Source of the DNA: Variovorax sp.
GTDB lineage: Bacteria; Pseudomonadota; Gammaproteobacteria; Burkholderiales; Burkholderiaceae_C
Length of the DNA stretch: 64,000 nucleotides
Direction: 5' to 3'
Assembly (NCBI GenBank): GCA_017744935.1
Contig: JAGIAI010000035.1
Span: 27,177-91,176, forward strand
The stretch's first letter is position 1. Every line of letters begins with the position of its first letter. Under the pieces are notes generated by a model. It had not been told where the DNA came from. It saw nothing but the letters and a program-made list of their open reading frames with translations, and made no database searches. The translations under genes were made by a program, and so were the position numbers. Below, piece after piece: positions 50,550-60,012 of this stretch.

Positions 50550-53177
50550 ATGAATCATCTTTATCGCCAGCCTCTCCCGGGCACCCATCTCGACTTCTAC
50601 GACGCACGCGCTGCTGTCGACGCCCTGCGCCCAAGTGCCTGGGCCGCCCTGCCCTACACCGCGCGCGTGCATGCCGAGAACCTCGTGCGTCGCGCAGAGC
50701 CCGAGCATCTTCAGGGTTACCTCACGCAATTGATCGAACGCCGCCGCGACATGGACTTCCCGTGGTTCCCGGTGCGCGTGGTCTGCCACGACATCCTCGG
50801 CCAGACGGCACTCGTGGACCTTGCAGGGCTGCGCGACGCGATCGCGGCCCAGGGCGGTGACCCCGCCGCCGTGAACCCCGTGGTGCCTGTGCAATTGATC
50901 GTCGACCACTCGCTGGCCGTGGAGTGCGGAGGCTTCGACCCGGACGCCTTCCGCAAGAACCGCGAGATCGAGGATCGACGCAACGAAGACCGCTTCCACT
51001 TCATCGAGTGGACGAAGAAGGCTTTCGACAACGTCGATGTGATCCCCGCGGGGAACGGGATCATGCATCAGATCAACCTGGAGAAGATGTCCCCTGTCGT
51101 ATACGTGCAGGACGGCGTTGCCTTCCCGGACACCTGCGTCGGCACCGACAGCCACACCCCGCACGTCGATGCGCTGGGTGTGATCGCGGTCGGCGTGGGC
51201 GGCCTGGAAGCCGAGAACGTGATGCTGGGCCGCGCCTCGTGGATGCGGCTGCCGGACATCGTCGGCGTGGAACTCACGGGTCGGCGTCAGCCCGGTATCA
51301 CCGCCACCGACATCGTGCTTGCGCTCACCGAATTCCTGCGCAAGGAGAAGGTGGTCGGAGCCTATGTGGAGTTCTACGGCGAAGGCGCCGAGAGCCTCTC
51401 GATCGGCGACCGCGCGACGATCTCCAACATGTGCCCCGAGTACGGTGCGACCGCCGCGCTGTTCTACATCGACCAGCAGACGATCGACTATCTGAAGCTC
51501 ACGGGACGCAGTGACGAGCAAGTGAAGCTCGTCGAGCACTATGCGAAGACGGCCGGCTTCTGGGGCGATGACCTGAAGACGGCGCAGTACGAGCGCGTCC
51601 TGCGCTTCGACCTTTCCACGGTCGTACGCAACATGGCCGGACCATCGAATCCGCATCGCCGCCTGCCGACTGCCGCGCTTCGCGAGCGAGGCATCGCGAT
51701 CGATCTCGACAAGGCGAAGGCAGAAGAAGCGCAGGGCCTCATGCCCGATGGCGCCGTCATCATCGCGGCCATCACGAGCTGCACCAACACCAGCAATCCG
51801 CGCAACGTGATCGCCGCGGCCCTGCTCGCGCGCAACGCCAATGCGCGCGGCCTCGCGCGCAAGCCATGGGTGAAGAGTTCCCTCGCGCCGGGCTCGAAGG
51901 CGGTCGAGCTGTACCTGGAAGAGGCCGGTCTGCTGCCCGATCTGGAGAAGCTCGGCTTCGGTATCGTCGCTTTCGCATGCACCACCTGCAATGGCATGAG
52001 CGGCGCGCTCGATCCAAAGATCCAGCAGGAGATCGTCGACCGCGATCTCTACGCGACCGCCGTGCTGTCGGGCAACCGCAACTTCGACGGGCGCATCCAT
52101 CCGTACGCCAAACAGGCGTTTCTTGCTTCTCCGCCTCTGGTGGTGGCCTATGCAATCGCAGGCACCATCCGATTCGACATCGAGCAGGATGTGCTGGGCA
52201 TCGATTCGCAAGGCAAGGAAGTGCGGCTGAAGGACATCTGGCCGAGCGACGAGGAGATCGACGAGATCGCCGCCAAGGCCGTCAAGCCCGAGCAGTTCCG
52301 CAAGGTGTACGAGCCCATGTTCGCGATCCGTGCGGACGACGGCGAAAAGGCCAGCCCGCAGTACGACTGGCGTGCCATGTCGACCTACATCAGGCGCCCG
52401 CCCTACTGGGACACCGAAGGCGTTGGCGCTCTGGCTGCCAATCCGCGAACGCTCAAGGGAATGCGTCCGTTGGCCTTGCTGCCGGACAACATCACGACGG
52501 ACCACCTGTCGCCCTCTAACGCGATCCTGATGAATTCCGCCGCAGGCGAGTATCTGCATCGGATGGGCCTGCCTGAAGAGGACTTCAATTCCTACGCCAC
52601 GCATCGGGGCGACCATCTGACGGCCATGCGCGCCACCTTCGCAAATCCTCAATTGGTCAACGAGATGGCCTTGGTCGATGGCGCGATGAAGAAGGGCTCG
52701 CTCGCCCGCATCGAACCCGAAGGCAAGGTGATGCGCATGTGGGAAGCCATCGAGACCTACCTGAACCGCCGACAGCCGCTGATCATCATTGCCGGCGCCG
52801 ACTACGGCCAAGGCTCCAGCCGCGACTGGGCCGCCAAGGGCGTGCGTCTCGCGGGCGTGGAGACGGTGGTGGCAGAAGGCTTCGAGCGCATCCATCGCAC
52901 CAACCTCATCGGCATGGGCGTTCTGCCTCTGGAGCTCAAGGCCGGAACGAACCGCCTGACGCTCCAGCTCGACGGCACCGAAACCTATGACGTGGCGGGC
53001 GAGCGCACGCCGGGAGCCGAACTGACGCTGCTCGTGCATCGACGAAACGGCGAAACCCTTCGCGTGCCGGTCACATGCCGTCTCGACACGGCGGAGGAAG
53101 TCTCGGTGTACGAAGCAGGCGGCGTGCTGCAGCGCTTCGCGCAGGACTTTCTCGCATCCGCCGCGGCAGCGGCCTGA
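50550..53177 (+). CDS. acnD: Fe-S-dependent 2-methylcitrate dehydratase AcnD
   Basis: An 875-residue aconitase-fold enzyme that dehydrates 2-methylcitrate to 2-methyl-trans-aconitate. The cluster cysteines are in ITSCTNTSNPRN (near 435) and FACTTCNGMSG (near 500). GTDSHTPHVDALGVIAVGVGG near 195 and GADYGQGSSRDWAAKGVRLAGV near 770 are the aconitase signatures. Pairing with prpF identifies AcnD rather than AcnA. The start ATG gives MNHLYRQPLPGT, an AcnD N-terminus. Confidence 0.95.
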   Translation: MNHLYRQPLPGTHLDFYDARAAVDALRPSAWAALPYTARVHAENLVRRAEPEHLQGYLTQLIERRRDMDFPWFPVRVVCHDILGQTALVDLAGLRDAIAAQGGDPAAVNPVVPVQLIVDHSLAVECGGFDPDAFRKNREIEDRRNEDRFHFIEWTKKAFDNVDVIPAGNGIMHQINLEKMSPVVYVQDGVAFPDTCVGTDSHTPHVDALGVIAVGVGGLEAENVMLGRASWMRLPDIVGVELTGRRQPGITATDIVLALTEFLRKEKVVGAYVEFYGEGAESLSIGDRATISNMCPEYGATAALFYIDQQTIDYLKLTGRSDEQVKLVEHYAKTAGFWGDDLKTAQYERVLRFDLSTVVRNMAGPSNPHRRLPTAALRERGIAIDLDKAKAEEAQGLMPDGAVIIAAITSCTNTSNPRNVIAAALLARNANARGLARKPWVKSSLAPGSKAVELYLEEAGLLPDLEKLGFGIVAFACTTCNGMSGALDPKIQQEIVDRDLYATAVLSGNRNFDGRIHPYAKQAFLASPPLVVAYAIAGTIRFDIEQDVLGIDSQGKEVRLKDIWPSDEEIDEIAAKAVKPEQFRKVYEPMFAIRADDGEKASPQYDWRAMSTYIRRPPYWDTEGVGALAANPRTLKGMRPLALLPDNITTDHLSPSNAILMNSAAGEYLHRMGLPEEDFNSYATHRGDHLTAMRATFANPQLVNEMALVDGAMKKGSLARIEPEGKVMRMWEAIETYLNRRQPLIIIAGADYGQGSSRDWAAKGVRLAGVETVVAEGFERIHRTNLIGMGVLPLELKAGTNRLTLQLDGTETYDVAGERTPGAELTLLVHRRNGETLRVPVTCRLDTAEEVSVYEAGGVLQRFAQDFLASAAAAA

Positions 53178-53188
53178 ACGGAATCAAG

Positions 53189-54367
53189 ATGGCATTCGCA
53201 CCCCAGATCAAGATCCCCGCGACCTACATGCGCGGTGGAACCAGCAAGGGCGTCTTCTTCCGGCTGCAAGACCTGCCCGAAGCAGCCCAGCAACCCGGTC
53301 CGTCGCGCGACGCACTGCTGATGCGCGTAATCGGCAGCCCGGACCCTTACGGCAAGCAGATCGACGGCATGGGCGCGGCCACGTCCAGCACCAGCAAGAC
53401 TGTGATCCTGTCGAAGAGCACACGGCCCGGTCATGACGTGGACTATCTGTTCGGGCAGGTCGCCATCGACAAGGCCTTCGTCGACTGGTCCGGCAACTGC
53501 GGCAATCTCTCGGCGGCCGTCGGTCCCTACGCGATTGCCAACGGTCTGGTCTCGGCCGATCGCATTCCGGCCAACGGCCCGTGCACCGTCAGGATCTGGC
53601 AGGCCAACATCGGCAAGACCATCGTCGCCCATGTGCCGATCACCAACGGAGAAGTGCAGGAAACGGGCGACTTCGAACTGGACGGCGTGACCTTTCCGGC
53701 CGCCGAAGTGGCGCTGGAGTTCATGGATCCTGCGGACGAAGGCGAAGACGGCGGTGCCATGTTCCCGACCGGCAATCTGGTCGATGACCTGGAGGTGCCG
53801 GGCGTGGGTACGTTCAAGGCCACGCTGATCAATGCCGGCATCCCGACGATCTTCCTGAATGCGAAAGACATCGGCTACACGGGGACCGAACTGCAGAGCG
53901 CCATCAACGGCGACAGGACGGCGCTCACGCGCTTCGAGACCATCCGCGCTTGGGGCGCGGTGAAGATGGGCTTGATCAAGGACATCGCCGAAGCAGCCAC
54001 GCGGCAGCACACGCCCAAGGTCGCCTTCGTCTCACCGCCGCAGAGCTACGCGGCCTCCGGCGGAAAGTCCGTGGAAGCGGCCGACGTCGACCTGCTGGTG
54101 CGCGCGCTCTCGATGGGCCAGTTGCATCACGCGATGATGGGTACGGCGGCAGTGGCCATCGGCACGGCGGCGGCAGTGCCGGGCACGCTGGTCAATCTCG
54201 CAGCGGGTGGCGGCGAACGCCATGCAGTCCGCTTCGGCCATCCCTCCGGCACGCTCAGGGTTGGCGCGGAAGCACGACTGGATGGCGGCAAGTGGGTCGT
54301 CACCAAGGCACTGATGAGTCGCAGCGCGCGCGTGCTGATGGAAGGCTGGGTGCGTGTGCCGGGATGA
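53189..54367 (+). CDS. prpF: 2-Methylaconitate cis-trans isomerase PrpF
   Basis: A 392-residue diaminopimelate-epimerase-fold isomerase that turns the AcnD product into 2-methyl-cis-aconitate. The N-terminus IPATYMRGGTSKGVFFRLQDLP is diagnostic, with GMGAATSSTSKTVIL, WSGNCGNLSAAVGPYAI near 100 and the C-terminal GHPSGTLRVGAE. It starts 11 bases after acnD. Its presence means the organism uses the PrpF/AcnD branch rather than PrpD. A Bug gene follows after 51 bases. Confidence 0.95.
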   Translation: MAFAPQIKIPATYMRGGTSKGVFFRLQDLPEAAQQPGPSRDALLMRVIGSPDPYGKQIDGMGAATSSTSKTVILSKSTRPGHDVDYLFGQVAIDKAFVDWSGNCGNLSAAVGPYAIANGLVSADRIPANGPCTVRIWQANIGKTIVAHVPITNGEVQETGDFELDGVTFPAAEVALEFMDPADEGEDGGAMFPTGNLVDDLEVPGVGTFKATLINAGIPTIFLNAKDIGYTGTELQSAINGDRTALTRFETIRAWGAVKMGLIKDIAEAATRQHTPKVAFVSPPQSYAASGGKSVEAADVDLLVRALSMGQLHHAMMGTAAVAIGTAAAVPGTLVNLAAGGGERHAVRFGHPSGTLRVGAEARLDGGKWVVTKALMSRSARVLMEGWVRVPG

Positions 54368-54418
54368 TTCGGGCATGATTTCTCCTGAACGATTCGATTC
54401 ACAACTCAGGAGACCCAC

Positions 54419-55390
54419 ATGACTCAAGTTCGCATCGGGCGCCGCGCAGCGGTGTTCGCCCTCTCGGCTCTGGCGCTCGCTGGCGCCGCATCGGCTCAGC
54501 AGTGGCCGACCAAGCCGATTCATTTCGTCGTGCCGTTCTCTGCAGGCGGTGCCAACGACCTGATGGCACGCGCCGCGGCCGATGGTGCTTCCAAGGCCCT
54601 CGGCCAGCCGATCGTGATCGACAACAAGCCCGGCGCCGGCGCGATGCTGGGCACCGACGTGGTCGCCAAGAGCGCGCCGGATGGCTACACCTTCCTGATC
54701 AGCGCGGCCGGCGTGGTGTCGAACAGCATGATCCGCAAGAACGTGCCGTACAAGGACAGCGACCTGGTGCCGGTGGCGATGATCGCCCTCGCGCCCTCAG
54801 TCATCGTCGCGCCGGCCGACGCGCCCTACAAGGACCTGAAGGACTTCGTTGCCGCTTCCAAGAAGGGCAAGGGCTTGCACTTCGCGACCGCGGGCACGGG
54901 CAGCACCCCGCATTTCGTCGAAGGCCTGCTCGAGAAGAACCACGGCGCCAAGCTCGACGTGGTGCCCTACAAGAGCGGCTCCGAGTCGATCACCGCCGTG
55001 CTGGGCAATCAGGTCGACGCGACGTCGGAAGCCAGCATCGTGGTGCTGCCCTACATCAAGAGCGGCAAGCTCAAGCCGCTGGCGACGACATGGACGCAGC
55101 GCATCTCCGCCTACCCGGAGCTGTCGACCGCCGTCGAACAGGGCTTCGACGACATCCGCATCGCACACTGGGCCGGCGTGCATGCGCCGGCCGGCACACC
55201 ACCCGCGATCCTCGACAAGATGGCCGAGGCAGTGGACAAGGCCATGAAGGACCCCGCCACGGTGCAGCGCCTCAAAGGCATGGGCATCGAGCCCATCGGC
55301 GGCACCCGGGCATCGTTTATCAAGTTCGTGGATGAAGAACGCGCCCGCCTCGGTGCCGTGGTCAAGTCCACTGGTATGAAAGAAGACTGA
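54419..55390 (+). CDS. Second Bug-type TTT receptor of the methylcitrate cluster
   Basis: A 323-residue Bug protein with a Sec signal (RRAAVFALSALALAGAASAQ). Markers are IHFVVPFSAGGANDLMAR, IVIDNKPGAGAMLGTDVV, APDGYTFLIS and LDVVPYKSGSESI, where the usual HVPYKG reads VVPYKS. The 2-base gap to the next gene, a PrpB-like lyase, makes it part of the same transcript. It differs clearly from the Bug protein after prpC, so the ligands probably differ. Confidence 0.9.
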   Translation: MTQVRIGRRAAVFALSALALAGAASAQQWPTKPIHFVVPFSAGGANDLMARAAADGASKALGQPIVIDNKPGAGAMLGTDVVAKSAPDGYTFLISAAGVVSNSMIRKNVPYKDSDLVPVAMIALAPSVIVAPADAPYKDLKDFVAASKKGKGLHFATAGTGSTPHFVEGLLEKNHGAKLDVVPYKSGSESITAVLGNQVDATSEASIVVLPYIKSGKLKPLATTWTQRISAYPELSTAVEQGFDDIRIAHWAGVHAPAGTPPAILDKMAEAVDKAMKDPATVQRLKGMGIEPIGGTRASFIKFVDEERARLGAVVKSTGMKED

Positions 55391-55392
55391 AG

Positions 55393-56262
55393 ATGAGTTC
55401 AATCAGTACCCGCAAGACCCTGCGCTCGCTGGCCGAGGCGCGCCGCGGCGTGCTGGTGCCCGGCGCTTTCAACGCCCTTTCCGCGCGCGTCATCGAAGAC
55501 CTGGGTTTCGAGGCCATCTACATCACCGGCGCCGGTGTCACCAACATGTGGTTCGGCATGCCCGACCAGGGCTTCATGGGCCTGGCCGAGATCGCGGACC
55601 ACACGGCGCGCATTCGCGATGCGGTCAGCCTTCCCCTCATCGTCGATGCCGACACCGGCTTCGGCAATGCGCTGAACGTGCGGCACACGGTGCGCACGCT
55701 GGAGCGCGCAGGCGCCGACTGCATCCAGTTCGAGGATCAGGTCGCGCCCAAGCGTTGCGGGCATTTCTCGGGCAAGGACGTCATCTCCACCGAGGAAGCC
55801 GTCAGCAAGATCAAGGCGGCCGTCGATGCGCGGCAGGACGAAGACCTGCTCATCCTCGCCCGCACCGATGCATGCGCCACGCAGGGTTTCGAAGCGGCCA
55901 TCGAACGCGCACAGAAGTTCGCGGAAGCCGGCGCCGACATCCTGTTTGTCGAAGCGGTAACCCAGCCGGAAGAAGTGCGCGCCCTGCCCCAGCGCCTCTC
56001 GAAGCCGCAACTGATGAACATGGTGATTGGCGGTCGCACGCCGATCTTCAATGCCGACCAGCTCGCGGAGCTGGGCTACGGCATCGTCCTCTACGCCAAT
56101 GCCGCGCTGCAAGGCGCCGTGGCTGGCATGCAGAAGGCATTGACCGTCCTGCGCGACGAGAAGGAAGTGCAGGAATCCAGCGGTCTGGTCACGCCCTTCG
56201 CCGAGCGCCAACGGCTCGTCGGCAAGCCTGAGTGGGATGCGCTCGAAAAGCGCTACGTCTAG
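55393..56262 (+). CDS. Isocitrate lyase/PEP mutase family lyase (PrpB-like)
   Basis: A 289-residue TIM-barrel lyase. It has VPGAFNALSARVIEDLGFEAIYITGAG, the metal site DADTGFGN, the catalytic Cys loop KRCGH near 118 and LILARTDA near 150. In this cluster it should cleave 2-methylisocitrate to pyruvate and succinate, completing the cycle. The stretch after RTDA (GRTPIFNADQLAELGYGIVLYANAAL) looks closer to the dimethylmalate-lyase/oxaloacetate-decarboxylase branch than to E. coli PrpB. I therefore give no symbol. Confidence 0.87.
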   Translation: MSSISTRKTLRSLAEARRGVLVPGAFNALSARVIEDLGFEAIYITGAGVTNMWFGMPDQGFMGLAEIADHTARIRDAVSLPLIVDADTGFGNALNVRHTVRTLERAGADCIQFEDQVAPKRCGHFSGKDVISTEEAVSKIKAAVDARQDEDLLILARTDACATQGFEAAIERAQKFAEAGADILFVEAVTQPEEVRALPQRLSKPQLMNMVIGGRTPIFNADQLAELGYGIVLYANAALQGAVAGMQKALTVLRDEKEVQESSGLVTPFAERQRLVGKPEWDALEKRYV

Positions 56263-56269
56263 CCCACCG

Positions 56270-57160
56270 TCATGAGGGCACGCCCCGGCGCGCAATGTCG
56301 ACGAACGCCTTGAGATAGTCGATCTGCGTCTCGGGTTCTCGCGCGCCGAGATAGATGTGCTTGGCGATGCCGCGCGGACCGAGACGGACCGGCACAACGT
56401 CCATCCGTTCCGCGTACTCCTCCACCAGCCAGCGGGGAAGCGCGGCGACGCCCCGGCCGCTGGCGACCATCTGCAACATGATGTCCGTGGTCTCGATGGT
56501 CTTGTGCCTCTTCGGCGTAACGCCCGCGGGCATCAGGAACTGGTTGTAGATGTCCAGGCGATCCGTCTCGACCGGATAGGTGACCAGCACTTCGCGCGTC
56601 AATTGCTGCGGCTTGACATAGCCGGCGCCGGCCAAAGGATGGCTGCGGGCGACCACCAGCACCTGCTCGTAGTCGAACACCGGCTCGAACTTCAATCCGG
56701 GCTTGAACAGCGGGTCCGGCGTGACCAGCAGGTCGATCTCATAGCCGAAGAGCGCGCCGATGCCGCCGAACTGGAATTTCTGCTTCACATCGACATCGAC
56801 ATCGGGCCATGCGGCTAGGTACGGCGACACGATCTTGAGCAACCACTGGTAGCAGGGATGGCATTCCATGCCGATGCGCAGCGTGCCGCGCTCACCCTGC
56901 GCGAACTGGCGCAGCCGTTCTTCGGCGAGATCCAGTTGCGGAAGCACACGATTGGCCACCGCCAGCAAATACTGTCCCGCCTGCGTGAGCCGCAGGCTGC
57001 GTCGTTCGCGCAGCCAGATGTCGGTGCCGAGTTGCTGCTCCAGCTTCTTCATGCTGTGGCTGAGCGCCGATTGCGTGACGCACAGGACATTGGCCGCCGC
57101 AGTGAGAGAGCCCTGCTTCTCGACCTCCTGCACGATCGCGAGATGCATCCGTTCAAGCAT
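56270..57160 (-). CDS. metR: MetR, LysR-type activator of methionine genes
   Basis: A 296-residue LysR protein. The helix-turn-helix is KQGSLTAAANVLCVTQSALSHSMKKLEQQLG at about 15-45. The effector domain begins LRIGMECHPCYQWLLKIV, a MetR hallmark, with GLKFEPVFDYEQVLVVARSHPLAG. Homocysteine is the usual coactivator. It is divergent from metE, and a MetR-like box lies in between. It converges with the PrpB-like gene 7 bases away. Confidence 0.9.
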   Translation of the reverse strand: MLERMHLAIVQEVEKQGSLTAAANVLCVTQSALSHSMKKLEQQLGTDIWLRERRSLRLTQAGQYLLAVANRVLPQLDLAEERLRQFAQGERGTLRIGMECHPCYQWLLKIVSPYLAAWPDVDVDVKQKFQFGGIGALFGYEIDLLVTPDPLFKPGLKFEPVFDYEQVLVVARSHPLAGAGYVKPQQLTREVLVTYPVETDRLDIYNQFLMPAGVTPKRHKTIETTDIMLQMVASGRGVAALPRWLVEEYAERMDVVPVRLGPRGIAKHIYLGAREPETQIDYLKAFVDIARRGVPS

Positions 57161-57171
57161 TTGGTTGTGTA

Positions 57172-57184
57172 TGAGTGAAATTCA
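57172..57184. promoter_or_regulatory. MetR box
   Basis: TGAGTGAAATTCA, twelve bases upstream of metR on the metE side, matches the MetR consensus TGAA-N5-TTCA at 7 of 8 fixed positions. It lies in the 103-base divergent metR-metE region. Confidence 0.55.
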
Positions 57185-57263
57185 TGGATACGTGAGATAA
57201 GACCATTTGTCTTCATCGACTCGCGAGCCTAGCATCCACGCCCTTGACTTGCACAGAACGTAG

Positions 57264-59570
57264 ATGACCATCACTCACAACCTCGGATTCCCCCGCATCG
57301 GCGCCAGGCGCGAATTGAAGTTCGCGCTGGAGTCGTACTGGAAGGGAGAGTCCTCTCGCCGCGAACTCGAAGAACTCGGCGCGCAACTCCGGCAGCGCCA
57401 CTGGAACGACCAGCAGGGCATCGACCTCGTGCCTGTCGGCGACTTCTCTTTCTACGACCAGGTGCTTGACATGAGCTTCACGCTCGGCAATCTGCCAGTG
57501 CGGGTCCGAGGCTTTCACGGCGACACGCTCGACAACTACTTCCGGGTGGCACGGGGCCGCTCGACGCAGGCAACCGAGGCGCATGCTGGCTGCTGCGGCG
57601 GTATTGCGGCGGGCGAGATGACCAAGTGGTTCGACACCAACTACCACTACATCGTCCCCGAGTTCACTTCCGCGACCGAGTTCAGGCTCGACGCGACGCG
57701 CCTGCTGGATCAACTGACCGAAGCGAAGGCCCAGGGGGTGAAGGCGAAGCCGGTGATCGTCGGTCCGGTGACCTATCTCGCGATCGGCAAGGCCAAGGAT
57801 GACTCCGACAGGCTGGCCCTATTGCCGCGTCTTCTGCCGGTCTACGCGAAGCTGCTCGACACCCTGGCTCGCGAAGGCGTCGAATGGGTGCAGATCGACG
57901 AGCCGCTGCTTGTGACCGAGCTCGATGCAGCGTGGCAACACGCCTTCAACACGGCGTACCACCATCTCAAGAGCAGCCGCGTGAAGCTCCTGCTGGCCAC
58001 CTATTTCGGACAGCTCCAGGACAACAAGTACCTCGCCGCAAACCTCCCCGTCGCCGGCTTGCATGTGGACGCCATCAACGGCCGCGACGATGTGCTGCCG
58101 CTGCTGGGCATGCTGCCTTCGCACAAGGTGCTGTCGCTCGGCGTCATCAACGGCCGAAACATCTGGAAGACCGATCTGACTGCGGTGCTGAACTGGCTCG
58201 AACCCATTGCGGAACGGCTTGGCGATCGCCTCTGGATCGCGCCGTCATGCTCGCTGTTGCATGTGCCGGTCGATCTCGCGAGCGAGCAGAAGCTCGATGA
58301 GGAGCTCAAGTCCTGGCTGGCGTTCGCGCTGCAGAAGCTCGATGAGCTGAAGGTGCTCGCGACTGCACTTCGGCATGGCCGCGAGGCGGTTGCTTCGGAG
58401 CTGACGGCCAACCATGCGGCTCTGGCCGCGCGTCGCGCATCTCCGCGCGTGAACAATCCTGCGGTTCAAGCGGCCGTGGCTTCGATCCGCAAGCAACTCG
58501 GCGAACGCGAGAGTGCCTATTCCAGCCGCGCCCCGAAGCAGGCGGCGCTGCTCCGGCTCCCGCTCTATCCGACGACGACGATCGGCTCGTTTCCGCAGAC
58601 CGCCGAAATCCGCCATGCGCGCAGCGAATTCAAGGCCGGCCGACTGGACGCGGCGAGCTACGAGGCCGCAATGCGGGCCGAGATCGGGCGAAGCGTGCGC
58701 GAGCAGGAAGCGTTGGGGCTGGACGTGCTGGTACACGGCGAAGCCGAGCGCAACGACATGGTCGAGTACTTCGGTGAACAACTCGAGGGCTATGCCTTCA
58801 GCCAGTTCGGTTGGGTGCAGTCCTACGGCTCGCGGTGCGTCAAGCCGCCGATCCTGTTCGGCGACATCAGTCGCCCCAGTCCGATGACCGTCGAGTGGAT
58901 CCGCTACGCGCAATCGCTCACCCGCAAGCCGATGAAGGGCATGCTGACCGGGCCGGTGACGATCCTCAACTGGTCCTTCGTGCGCGACGACCAGCCGCGT
59001 TCGGCGTCGTGCAAGCAACTGGCGCTCGCCATCCGGCAGGAAGTGCTCGATCTCGAAGACGCTGGCGTGCATGTGATCCAGATCGACGAAGCGGCGCTGC
59101 GCGAGGGCCTTCCACTGCGCAAGACGCAATGGAAGGACTACCTGGACTGGGCCGTCGAGTCATTCCGCATCACTGCCAACGGCGTGCGCGACGAGACGCA
59201 GATCCACACGCACATGTGCTATTCGGAGTTCAACGACATCATCGCGTCGATCGCGGACATGGACGCGGATGTAATCACCATCGAGACCTCGCGCTCGGAC
59301 ATGGAGCTGCTCGACGCTTTCGACGATTTCAACTACCCGAACGAGATCGGTCCGGGGGTCTACGACATCCATTCGCCGAACATCCCCACGCAGGCGCACA
59401 TGGAGCAGTTGATGCGGAAAGCAGCGGAGCGCATTCCCGCGGACCGGCTCTGGGTCAATCCGGACTGCGGGCTGAAGACGCGGCAATGGGCCGAGGTGCT
59501 TCCGGCACTGACCAACATGGTGTCGGCGGCCAAGGCATTGCGCCCGTCCGCATCGACAGCAGAGGCATAG
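57264..59570 (+). CDS. metE: Cobalamin-independent methionine synthase
   Basis: A 768-residue enzyme methylating homocysteine from 5-methyltetrahydrofolate polyglutamate. The N-terminal domain begins [24 protein letters not shown], and the second barrel begins [14 protein letters not shown] near 438. Zinc ligands are in THMCYSEF (His/Cys) and NPDCGLKTR (Cys), with the Glu of [12 protein letters not shown]. The length is normal (about 750-770). It is divergent from metR. It uses no B12. Confidence 0.96.
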   Translation: MTITHNLGFPRIGARRELKFALESYWKGESSRRELEELGAQLRQRHWNDQQGIDLVPVGDFSFYDQVLDMSFTLGNLPVRVRGFHGDTLDNYFRVARGRSTQATEAHAGCCGGIAAGEMTKWFDTNYHYIVPEFTSATEFRLDATRLLDQLTEAKAQGVKAKPVIVGPVTYLAIGKAKDDSDRLALLPRLLPVYAKLLDTLAREGVEWVQIDEPLLVTELDAAWQHAFNTAYHHLKSSRVKLLLATYFGQLQDNKYLAANLPVAGLHVDAINGRDDVLPLLGMLPSHKVLSLGVINGRNIWKTDLTAVLNWLEPIAERLGDRLWIAPSCSLLHVPVDLASEQKLDEELKSWLAFALQKLDELKVLATALRHGREAVASELTANHAALAARRASPRVNNPAVQAAVASIRKQLGERESAYSSRAPKQAALLRLPLYPTTTIGSFPQTAEIRHARSEFKAGRLDAASYEAAMRAEIGRSVREQEALGLDVLVHGEAERNDMVEYFGEQLEGYAFSQFGWVQSYGSRCVKPPILFGDISRPSPMTVEWIRYAQSLTRKPMKGMLTGPVTILNWSFVRDDQPRSASCKQLALAIRQEVLDLEDAGVHVIQIDEAALREGLPLRKTQWKDYLDWAVESFRITANGVRDETQIHTHMCYSEFNDIIASIADMDADVITIETSRSDMELLDAFDDFNYPNEIGPGVYDIHSPNIPTQAHMEQLMRKAAERIPADRLWVNPDCGLKTRQWAEVLPALTNMVSAAKALRPSASTAEA

Positions 59571-59612
59571 ACCGCGCCCCTGCTGCACCAGCCTCGCGAA
59601 TAATGCGGGGCT

Positions 59613-60008
59613 ATGACTTCGCAAACGCTCAGTGAAAAGGAAGTGCGGGACTTTGCCGCCCGCGCAGCAGGTCATGCGCGCTGCCGCGCATGCACGCCGC
59701 TATGGCGGCCTGCGTGGGAGTCGCTCTCGGGCGCCACGCAGGTCGGCCACTTGTCCGGCGTCGGGTCGCTGCGTACCGAGGATGCGGCCGATCGGCTCGA
59801 TGAATACCATCCGGGCGGAACCCACCTATGGTCGCCCGACGCGCCGATCGCGCTGGGCTGGCACCCTTACAACCAGTGCTCGTTGTGGACCTGCAAGGCG
59901 TGCGACGGGGCCTTCCTGCGATACACCGAGTACGGCGGTTACTACCAGGACGAGCGCATTCGCCCGCTGATGGCCGACCTGATCGTCGCGCCGGATGCGC
60001 GCCCCTAG
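59613..60008 (+). CDS. Conserved hypothetical protein with two CxxC pairs
   Basis: A 131-residue soluble protein that I do not recognise. Two Cys pairs, CRAC near residue 24 and CKAC near 94, could bind one zinc ion. The middle is rich in aromatic and Gly residues (GGTHLWSPDAPIALGWHPYNQCSLW), and the region after the second pair is FLRYTEYGGYYQDERIR. The start ATG is 42 bases after metE. A stop follows 4 bases before the convergent LysR gene. High confidence that it is coding, none about function. Confidence 0.7.
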   Translation: MTSQTLSEKEVRDFAARAAGHARCRACTPLWRPAWESLSGATQVGHLSGVGSLRTEDAADRLDEYHPGGTHLWSPDAPIALGWHPYNQCSLWTCKACDGAFLRYTEYGGYYQDERIRPLMADLIVAPDARP

Positions 60009-60012
60009 GCGC

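Noticed and set aside
50442-53039. 865-residue minus-strand ORF opposite acnD
   Set aside because: It is a GC-rich antisense shadow. AcnD on the plus strand has full active-site motifs over the same bases, and the antisense translation is Arg/His/Gly/Asp-rich with no domain pattern.
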